In this document: positions 54,345-61,939 of the stretch, one piece after another
Layout of the letters: the number at the start of each line of letters is the position of its first letter
How positions within the stretch are numbered: position 1 is the first letter of the stretch
Assembly: GCF_001439685.1 (NCBI RefSeq)
Contig: NZ_JYLH01000006.1
Location: 248,001 to 312,000, forward strand
Length of the DNA: 64,000 bases
From: Pseudomonas libanensis
GTDB lineage: Bacteria > Pseudomonadota > Gammaproteobacteria > Pseudomonadales > Pseudomonadaceae
Reading direction: 5' to 3'
Notes under the pieces: generated by a model
What the model was told of the DNA's origin: nothing
What the model saw: only the letters and a program-made list of their open reading frames with translations
Database searches by the model: none
Made by a program: the position numbers and the translations under genes

Positions 54345-57300
54345 TCAGATAACGCCCTCTTCAACGGGGTGCGGGGCGGGCTGGCGCTCGAGGGTTTGCG
54401 CTACTTCGAGCAGGCTGGCGGCGCCGAACAACTGGCCCATGGGCAGTTCCACACCGATGCGGCAGCGCAGCATTTCGAGAAAACGCGTAGCCAGCAGGCT
54501 GTCGCCGCCCAGGCGGAAGAAATTGTCGTGGCGCGACACGCAGGGCACGTTGAGCAACTGCTGCCACAGCTCGGCGACCAGCTGTTCAGTGGCGCTCAAC
54601 GGCGTTTCATCCAGCGTGGGGCGTGAGTGGGCAGCGGCGGCCAGCGGCGCGAGCAAGGCGCGGCGATCGACCTTGCCGTTGCTGCTCAGGGGCAGGCGAT
54701 CGAGCACCAGGATCTGTTCCGGGCGCATATACGCGGGCAGGCACTGCTCCAAGTGCAAGGCCAGCACTTCGGCGCAGGTGCTGGCAGCGACGGCGGCGAG
54801 CAAGCGCTGGTCCGCGACCAACGCCACGGCCTGGTTCACGCAGGGGTGACGGGCCAGGGCCGCTTCGACTTCGCCCAGCTCGATGCGATGGCCGCGCAGC
54901 TTCACCTGGGTGTCGGCGCGGCCGAGGAATTCCAGCAAGCCGCCGGGGTGGTAGCGGCCCAGGTCGCCGGTGCGGTACCAACCGTCGACGAAGCGCTCGG
55001 CATTCAATTGCGGCGCATGGCGGTAGCCACGGGCGACGCCGGCGCCGCCGATCCACAACTCCCCCGTGACCCAGTCCGGGCAGTCGCGGCCAAGGGCGTC
55101 CACCACGCGGTAAGCCTGGTTCGCCAGTGGCACGCCATAGGGGATCGAACGCCAGCCCGGCAGCGGTTGCCGTACCTCGAAATGGTTGGACCAGATCGCC
55201 GCTTCGGTTGCGCCACCGAGGGCGATAAAGCGGCAGTCCGGGGCCTGTTGCCGCAGGCGTTGCGCCAGGTCGAGGCCAATCCAGTCGCCTGACAGCAGCG
55301 CCACCTTCAGCGCCAGGGGGTGCTGCTCCACCGCGTTGGCTTCGAGCAGCATGTCGAGCAACGCCGGCACGCTGTTCCACAGGCTTACGCGGTGGTGTTG
55401 CAGGGCCTTGAGCCAGGCACGGGCGTCGCGGCGCTGCTCTTCATCAATCAACACCAGGGCGCCGCCCACCGAGAGCAGGCCGAACAGGTCATACACCGAC
55501 AGGTCGAAGTCCAGCGCCGACAGCGCCAGGCCACGGTCCGAGGCGTCGATGCCGTAGCCGCGGTTGATCTCGGCCACGGTGTTCATCGCGGCGCGATGGG
55601 TGATTTCCACGCCCTTGGGCTGGCCGGTGGAGCCTGAGGTGTAGATCACATAGGCCAGTTGGTCGGCGCTCACGGGCAACGGCGCGTGCAGCGGTTCGGC
55701 GCTTTGCGCCTGGGACGGCTTGAGGTGCTTGACCCCGGGCAATTGCGGGTCGTGCTCGGCGAGGATCAGGCTGACGCCGGCCTGTTGCAGGATGCGCTGG
55801 CAACGCTGTAGCGGTTGGTCCACACCCACTGGCAGGTAGGCCGCGCCCGCTGCCAGCACCCCCAGCACACTGGCGATCTGTTGTGGTCCCTTGGCCAGGG
55901 ACACTGCCACCAGATCCCCGGCTGTCACGCCCGCGTCCAGCAGGCTGCGGGCGATGCGCAGTGCACGTTCGGCCAGTTCGCCGTAGCTCAGGCTGCCATG
56001 CTCGCCCCACAACAATGCCGGGCGTTGCGGGGTTTGCTGTGCGTGTTGAAAGAAACCCTGGTGCAAGGTCGGGTCACCCGGTACGCCGGGACCGGGGGCA
56101 TTCAAGCGGGCGCGCAGTTGGGCCTGGGCCACCGGCAGCAGGTCCGGCGGGGCGCTGTCCCAGGGGTGTTCGGCGAGCCAGTGGAGGCTGCCCAGGTAGG
56201 CATCGAACATCGCTTCGACGAGGTCGTCGGGGAACAGGCCGACCACCCGGTCCCAGTTCAGGGCGATGCCGCCGTCGGCTTCCACCACCTGATGGTCGAG
56301 CCACACTTGCGGGGTTTGGGTCAGGCCGAAGACCTGCCTGGCGAACGGGCCGTCCACCGGCGCGGCGGTGCCATCGGGCACGCCCAGGGCGCTGGTGAAT
56401 ACCACCGGCATGCTCACCTGTTGCTCGCCGCTGTCCCTCGCCAGTTGGCGCAACAGGCTGACCGAACCGACGCAGCGGTGCTCCAGGGCTTCGCCCAGAT
56501 GCTGCTGGGTGCGACGTGCACGGTCGAGCCAGCGTTCGCCCGCCACGGGCTCATAACCGAGCAGCGTCAGGGAGGTGAAATCGCCCATGACCTGATCGAT
56601 CTGCGGATGCACCGGGCGGCGATCGAACAGCGTGAGGTTCAGGCTCAGGTCCGGGCGCGCACTCCAGCGGCCCAGGGTTTCGGCAAACGCACAGAGCAGC
56701 ACTGCCGAGGCGGTCAAGCCATGCTGCTGGGCCTTGGCCAGAATCGTTTGCCAGGCATCCGTCTTGACTTGCCCTTGCAGGCGCTCGAAGCGTGGCCGGC
56801 CCAGACTGGCAGGGTCGGCCGCCAAGGGCAGTTGCGGGTGCGGCGGCAATTGGGGCAAACGTGCCTGCCAGAAGTGTTGCGCGGCGTGCAGTTCGGCAGG
56901 CTGCACACCGGCCTGCAGCTGATAGTCGCGAAACGACAGTTCCAGCGGCGCCAGGGCCAGCGTCGGCTGGCGATACAGCGCGTCGAGTTCGGCGTAGAAG
57001 CGCAGGATGCTCAGGGCGTCGAGGATCAGGTTGTCCAGGCTGATCGCCAGCCGGGTGTGTCGGCCCTGGGTCACCGCCTGCACATCGAACAGCGGCCAGT
57101 GGGCAGGATCGAACACGCGGTGGGCACAGTGTTCGCGCAGGTCCTCGATGCAGGCGTAGCCTTGGCCGATCACGAAGGTGGGCACCTGAGGAAGGATGCG
57201 CGCCTGGCCGCTTTGATCGAACACTGCGCGCAGCATTTCATGGCGTTCGATCAGGCGCCCGAGTGCGTGTTGCAGGCGTGGCAGGTCGAGGTCCGCGACG

Positions 57301-60300
57301 TCGTATTCGCGGTAGAAGTGGCAACTCACACCGCCCAGCACCAGGCTTGGATCGCGGCCCAGCCAGTAGGCTTGCTGCACCTCGGTGATGGGGAAGGGCG
57401 CATGGCGCTGGGCGAGGTCCGGCATCAGGGTGCGCGGCGGCTCGGCCTGGGCCTGTTGATGCAGATCGGCGCAAAACTGTGCCAGCACCGGCTGGGCGAA
57501 TACCTGGGCGATGCGTGCGCCGCCCACGCCTTGCTCGGCCAGCAGGCGCACCAGGCGCGTGGCGCTCAGGGAGTCGCCGCCCAGGGCAAAGAAGCTGTGC
57601 TCACGACAGACTTCGCCACAGCCGAGCAACTGCCGCCAGGCGTGGGCGACCTGTTGTTCGATGGGCCCGCAGGGCTGCGACAGCTGGCTCGGGGCGCCGC
57701 CGCCGTGTTCCGCCAGCCAGCCGTTGAGGACCTTGCGATCCACCTTGCCATTGGTCGTCAGGGGCCATTGCGCGCAGCCCAGGATCAGGCTGGGGATCAT
57801 ATAGGCCGGCAGATGCTCGGCCAGGCTCGGGAACGCCAGTTTGGTGGGCTGCGCCGGGCCGTGCGCCAGGCGCACCACCGCCGCCAGGTGCTGGCCGGCG
57901 AGCAGCGCCACTGCCTGCTCGACGCCGGGGCAGGCCAGCAGCGCGTGTTCCACTTCACCGGCTTCGATACGGTAGCCGTGCAGCTTGAGTTGGAAGTCGG
58001 TCCGCCCAAGGAACTCCACCGTACCGTCGGGGTGGTAGCGCGCACTGTCGCCGGTGCGGTACCAGCGCAGGCCCTGGTACTGCACAAAGCGTTCGGCACT
58101 GCGCAGCGCATCGCCCCGGTAGCCCTCGGCCACCCCGGCACCGCCGATCCACAGTTCACCGGCCACCCAGTCCGGGCAGTCATGGCCGTGCGGGTCGACA
58201 ATGCGCAGGCTGACGTTATCCAGTGGCTTGCCGTAGGGCAGGCAATGCCAGTGCAGCGCCTGGCCGGGCACGACTTCGAACAGCGTTGAGTGAATCGCCG
58301 CTTCCGTTGCACCGCCCAGGGCCATGAAGCGGCAACCGGGGGCTTGGGCCCACAGGCGCGGCGCCAGCTGCGGCGCGACCTTGTCACCGCCGAGCAAGAC
58401 AGCGCGCAGGGGCAGCGGCGCGTCGGCGCAGCCGAGCAACATGTCGAGCAGCGCCGGCACGCAATTGAGCACGCTGGCGCGGTGCTGCACCGCCAGTTCG
58501 CGCCAGCGTGGCGCGTCGCGCTGAGCGTCGGGCTCGATCAGGATCACCGCCGCACCGCAGGCCAGCGGGGCAAACAGGTCGAATACCGACAGGTCGAATT
58601 CCAGCGCCGAGAGTGCCAGGACCCGGTCATCGCGGTTGAGCTGCAAGCGCCGTTGCAGGTCCTCCAGGGTGTTGGCGGCGGCGAGATGGCTGATTTCCAC
58701 GCCCTTGGGCTCACCGGTGGAGCCGGAGGTGTAAAGGATGTAGGCCAGGTCGCTGATTGCACCGGGGCGGGGTGCTTGCAATGGGCTGGCAGCGTCCGGC
58801 AACTGGGTAAGCAGCAAGCGCGCACCGGCGGCCTCGCAGATTTTGCGGCAACGTGCGGCAGGCTGGTCGATGCCGATGGGCAGGTAGGTGGCGCTGCACG
58901 CCAGGATGCCCAGCACCGCGATCACCTGTGCGGGGCCTTTGGGCAGTTGCAGGGCCACCACGTCACCGCGCTTCACGCCTTGGCCTTCGAGATAGGCCGC
59001 GACGCCCAGGGCACGCTCGGCTAACTCGCCATAGGTGATGGCCTGATTGCCGTACAGCAATGCCGGCAGGGTCGGGGCCAATTGCGCTTGGGTGAAGAAA
59101 CCTTCGTGCAGGCGCTCGACCGGCAGCGCGGCGGGCTGGCCCTGGGCGGCGCTGCGTACGCCAAGCTGACTGGCGGGAATCAGCGCCGGCACCGCCTGAT
59201 CCCAGGCCGCGGCGTCATGGCACAGGCGCTGTAACAGGCCGGTGTAGGCGTCGAACAGCCCATCCAGTACACCCTCGGCAAACAGCCCTTCACGGGCATC
59301 GAGGTTGACCAGGATGCCGCCGTCCAGTTCGGTGACCTGGGCGTCCAGCCATACCTGCGGGCCCTGGGAAATGATCCACGCCGGCTGGCCGAAACTCTCC
59401 TGCACACCCTCGGCGAACAACTCCCCCAGGCCCAAGGCGCTGGTGTACACCACCGGCGCCAGTACTTGCTCTCCGCGATGGCGCGACAGTTCGCGCAACA
59501 CTTCAAGCCCGGAAAACGCGCTGTGGGCCGCGTCACCATGGAAGCGTCGTTGTAACGCTGTGGCTCGGGCGGCAAAGGTGCCGGACACACGGCCATCCCA
59601 GGCCAGCAGGATCGACGAGGTGAAGTCTCCGACCAGGCGCTCGACATCGGCATGCAACGGCGTGCGGTTGAACAACGGCAGGTTGAGCAGCAGTTCGGGC
59701 GCCTCGCACCAGGCCGCCAGGGCCTCGCAAAACACCGCTGCCAGGGCCATGGCCGGGGTGAGGGCGTGCTCGCGGGCATGGCGCTCAAACGCCTGGCGCT
59801 GGGACGGCGATAACCAGTGGTGACGGCGGCGCACCTGGCCTTCATCACCCTGGGGCTTGATCGGCAGGCGTGGGGCACCCGGCAATGCGTCCAGGCGCTG
59901 CAACCAGTAATCGCGGGCTTGGCGATGGCGCTCACGCTGCTCAGGGCTGGCCTGTTCCTTGCGCAGGTCGGCCAGGTAGCGGGGGAAGCTGTAGTCCAGC
60001 GCGGGCAGGGGTTGTTGGCGGTACAACTGCACCAGGTCGCCCAGCAGGGTGCGCAGGCTCAGGGCGTCGGCGGCGAGCATGTCGAGGTTCAGGTGCAGGC
60101 GTGTGCCCTGGGGCAACAGCGATAGCTGGATGTCCAGCACCTGGCCGTGTTCCACCGCCAACTGGCGATGGGACAACTCGGCGCGCAAGGCCTCCAGTTG
60201 CTGTTGCAGCTGTTCGGCATCGGCCTGGCGCAGGTCATGCACCTTCAGCCCCGGCCATGGGCTGTGGGGCAGGATCTGTTGGCGGCCATCGTCGAGGAAC

Positions 60301-60755
60301 TGCGCCCGCAACATCGGATGGCGGGCCAGCAAGGCCTGCACCGCGGCTTCCAGGCGGCTTGGGTCAACGTCGTGGCCGTCGAATTCGTTATAGAAGTGCG
60401 CGGCCACACCGCCCAGCGCTTGGCCAGGGGCGCGGCCGATCCAGTAGGCGTGTTGCATGGGCGCCAGTTCGAAGGGCAGGCCGTCGTCCGCACTGTGATT
60501 GGCGGGGGCCGGAGCGACGCGGGCGGTCTCAAGCAGCGTCAGCCACGTGCACAGGCGTGGGTCGGCTACCAGCTCGGCGAAACGCGCGGCCAGGCCCTGG
60601 CGCCGCCATTGGCCGGCGAGACGGATCAGGGTGACTGAATCCAGCCCCCATTCAATCAGGTTGGCCTCCAGGGGAATCTGTTCGGCGGGCTGGCCCAGGG
60701 CTTCGGACAGGGAACGGCGCAGCAGGGTTGCGGTTGAGGTGCTGGGAGTGGCCAT
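54345..60755 (-). CDS. NRPS: ArCP-Cy-A-PCP-Cy-A-PCP
   Basis: A 2136-residue synthetase. The aryl carrier protein (Ser40 in WGLDS) accepts salicylate from PchD. Two complete heterocyclisation modules follow: Cy1 (DMLAAD, ~225), A1 (~672), PCP1 (Ser ~1062), then Cy2 (DNLILD, ~1241), A2 (~1702), PCP2 (Ser ~2086). A2 reads the cysteine code D-L-Y-N-L-S-L-I-W. A1 reads D-L-F-N-L-G-L-I-H, a mixture of cysteine- and threonine-like positions. Neither A domain has the epimerase/methyltransferase insert found in PchE. It is the first gene of the operon, about 80 nt after a Fur-like box. Confidence 0.92.
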   Translation of the reverse strand: MATPSTSTATLLRRSLSEALGQPAEQIPLEANLIEWGLDSVTLIRLAGQWRRQGLAARFAELVADPRLCTWLTLLETARVAPAPANHSADDGLPFELAPMQHAYWIGRAPGQALGGVAAHFYNEFDGHDVDPSRLEAAVQALLARHPMLRAQFLDDGRQQILPHSPWPGLKVHDLRQADAEQLQQQLEALRAELSHRQLAVEHGQVLDIQLSLLPQGTRLHLNLDMLAADALSLRTLLGDLVQLYRQQPLPALDYSFPRYLADLRKEQASPEQRERHRQARDYWLQRLDALPGAPRLPIKPQGDEGQVRRRHHWLSPSQRQAFERHAREHALTPAMALAAVFCEALAAWCEAPELLLNLPLFNRTPLHADVERLVGDFTSSILLAWDGRVSGTFAARATALQRRFHGDAAHSAFSGLEVLRELSRHRGEQVLAPVVYTSALGLGELFAEGVQESFGQPAWIISQGPQVWLDAQVTELDGGILVNLDAREGLFAEGVLDGLFDAYTGLLQRLCHDAAAWDQAVPALIPASQLGVRSAAQGQPAALPVERLHEGFFTQAQLAPTLPALLYGNQAITYGELAERALGVAAYLEGQGVKRGDVVALQLPKGPAQVIAVLGILACSATYLPIGIDQPAARCRKICEAAGARLLLTQLPDAASPLQAPRPGAISDLAYILYTSGSTGEPKGVEISHLAAANTLEDLQRRLQLNRDDRVLALSALEFDLSVFDLFAPLACGAAVILIEPDAQRDAPRWRELAVQHRASVLNCVPALLDMLLGCADAPLPLRAVLLGGDKVAPQLAPRLWAQAPGCRFMALGGATEAAIHSTLFEVVPGQALHWHCLPYGKPLDNVSLRIVDPHGHDCPDWVAGELWIGGAGVAEGYRGDALRSAERFVQYQGLRWYRTGDSARYHPDGTVEFLGRTDFQLKLHGYRIEAGEVEHALLACPGVEQAVALLAGQHLAAVVRLAHGPAQPTKLAFPSLAEHLPAYMIPSLILGCAQWPLTTNGKVDRKVLNGWLAEHGGGAPSQLSQPCGPIEQQVAHAWRQLLGCGEVCREHSFFALGGDSLSATRLVRLLAEQGVGGARIAQVFAQPVLAQFCADLHQQAQAEPPRTLMPDLAQRHAPFPITEVQQAYWLGRDPSLVLGGVSCHFYREYDVADLDLPRLQHALGRLIERHEMLRAVFDQSGQARILPQVPTFVIGQGYACIEDLREHCAHRVFDPAHWPLFDVQAVTQGRHTRLAISLDNLILDALSILRFYAELDALYRQPTLALAPLELSFRDYQLQAGVQPAELHAAQHFWQARLPQLPPHPQLPLAADPASLGRPRFERLQGQVKTDAWQTILAKAQQHGLTASAVLLCAFAETLGRWSARPDLSLNLTLFDRRPVHPQIDQVMGDFTSLTLLGYEPVAGERWLDRARRTQQHLGEALEHRCVGSVSLLRQLARDSGEQQVSMPVVFTSALGVPDGTAAPVDGPFARQVFGLTQTPQVWLDHQVVEADGGIALNWDRVVGLFPDDLVEAMFDAYLGSLHWLAEHPWDSAPPDLLPVAQAQLRARLNAPGPGVPGDPTLHQGFFQHAQQTPQRPALLWGEHGSLSYGELAERALRIARSLLDAGVTAGDLVAVSLAKGPQQIASVLGVLAAGAAYLPVGVDQPLQRCQRILQQAGVSLILAEHDPQLPGVKHLKPSQAQSAEPLHAPLPVSADQLAYVIYTSGSTGQPKGVEITHRAAMNTVAEINRGYGIDASDRGLALSALDFDLSVYDLFGLLSVGGALVLIDEEQRRDARAWLKALQHHRVSLWNSVPALLDMLLEANAVEQHPLALKVALLSGDWIGLDLAQRLRQQAPDCRFIALGGATEAAIWSNHFEVRQPLPGWRSIPYGVPLANQAYRVVDALGRDCPDWVTGELWIGGAGVARGYRHAPQLNAERFVDGWYRTGDLGRYHPGGLLEFLGRADTQVKLRGHRIELGEVEAALARHPCVNQAVALVADQRLLAAVAASTCAEVLALHLEQCLPAYMRPEQILVLDRLPLSSNGKVDRRALLAPLAAAAHSRPTLDETPLSATEQLVAELWQQLLNVPCVSRHDNFFRLGGDSLLATRFLEMLRCRIGVELPMGQLFGAASLLEVAQTLERQPAPHPVEEGVI

Positions 60756-60836
60756 GGCTCAACGTCTTCTCATCGCTAGGGCCCGGACCGGGGTTGGCCC
60801 AGGCGCTGGGGGCAGGTCATTGTGTGGAAGCAGATG

Positions 60837-60853
60837 CTAGTCATTCTCATTGT
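60837..60853. promoter_or_regulatory. Fur-like box between the NRPS operon and the divergent ABC genes
   Basis: CTAGTCATTCTCATTGT matches the central 17 positions of the classic Fur consensus at 12 sites when read on the minus strand (ACAATGAGAATGACTAG). It lies 82 nt upstream of the first NRPS codon, where a repressor would block its promoter. It suggests iron repression of the pathway; no Zur-like or clear activator site was seen. Confidence 0.6.
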
Positions 60854-61054
60854 GACGACTACCCGGATCGAATCGTTTTTGCCCCGTATCCGTTTGCCAG
60901 ACGCGGGTTCTGGCGTGACGGCGGTGGGACATAACGCTGATCACTGAGCGGGATACGGTTGGAAAATGACTTGAATCGGGTAGAACCGCGTTGCCGGCCT
61001 TGACTACCGTCGCTCGCCGCCCTTTTGCAGGGCTTGTCCTTGATGGAGTTGTGG

Positions 61055-61939
61055 ATGTCAGTCGATTCAGGTTTACAGGTGCGCGGCTTGTGCAAGCGCT
61101 ACAACAACGGTGTCGAGGCGCTGCGCGGTGTGGACCTGAGCGTAGGGCCGGGCATGTATGGCTTGCTTGGCCCCAATGGCGCAGGCAAGAGCAGCCTGAT
61201 GCGCACCCTGGCGACCTTGCAGCAACCGGACGCCGGCAGCATTCACCTGGATGGCGTGGATGTGTTAGCCGATGCCGAGCATCTGCGCCGTCGGCTGGGT
61301 TACCTGCCACAGCAACTGGGGGCGTACCCGGGGGTAAGTGCGCGGGATCTGCTCGATCGGTTTGCCTGGCTCAAGGGGCGTACCGACACCCGCCAACGTC
61401 GCGAAGAAGTGGAGGGCCTGCTGGCCAAGGTCAACCTGCAAGACGCCGCGCACCGGGCGCTCGCCACGTATTCGGGGGGCATGTTGCGTCGCTTCGGCAT
61501 CGCCATGGCCCTGATCGGCTCGCCGCGTTTGCTGATTGTCGATGAGCCCACCGCGGGCCTTGACCCGGCCGAGCGCAATCGCTTTCACCGGGTACTGGCG
61601 GACGTGGCGGCCGAGTCCATCGTGTTGCTGTCGACCCATATCGTCGAAGACGTCGAGAACCTGTGCAGCCGCCTGGCGGTACTGGCCGGTGGGCGGATTA
61701 TTGTCGAAGGCCGCCCGGCGGATTTGCTCGGTGCCGAGCAGGGTCGCCTGTGGGAGGCGTCGTTTGGCCGAGGCGAGCCACTGCCCGCCGCCTTGCACGT
61801 AGCCGCCAGCCCCGCCGGTAGCCGCGTGATCGTGCACGGCGAACGCCCGGCCGATCCGCGCTTCACCCCTCACGCGCCGCGTCTGGAAGACATCTATTAC
61901 CTGGCGTTGGCCCAGGCCGGTGAGGCGCTCGAGGCATGA
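61055..61939 (+). CDS. ABC transporter ATP-binding protein (ABC-2 type exporter)
   Basis: A 294-residue ATPase with Walker A GPNGAGKSS, Q-loop YLPQQLG, signature YSGGMLRRFGIAMAL and Walker B LLIVDEPTAGLDP, then a His-switch STHIVED. It is of the drug/Nat-exporter (CcmA-like) class. The start at 61055 has GGAG six bases upstream; earlier in-frame starts at 61025 (TTG) and 61043 are less likely. It overlaps the permease gene by 4 nt and diverges from the NRPS operon across the Fur-like box. Confidence 0.88.
   Translation: MSVDSGLQVRGLCKRYNNGVEALRGVDLSVGPGMYGLLGPNGAGKSSLMRTLATLQQPDAGSIHLDGVDVLADAEHLRRRLGYLPQQLGAYPGVSARDLLDRFAWLKGRTDTRQRREEVEGLLAKVNLQDAAHRALATYSGGMLRRFGIAMALIGSPRLLIVDEPTAGLDPAERNRFHRVLADVAAESIVLLSTHIVEDVENLCSRLAVLAGGRIIVEGRPADLLGAEQGRLWEASFGRGEPLPAALHVAASPAGSRVIVHGERPADPRFTPHAPRLEDIYYLALAQAGEALEA

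Noticed and set aside
55815..58289. Plus-strand open frame of 824 codons inside the large NRPS
   Set aside because: It is antisense to Cy-A-PCP coding sequence; rich in His/Gln/Arg shadows and without family features.
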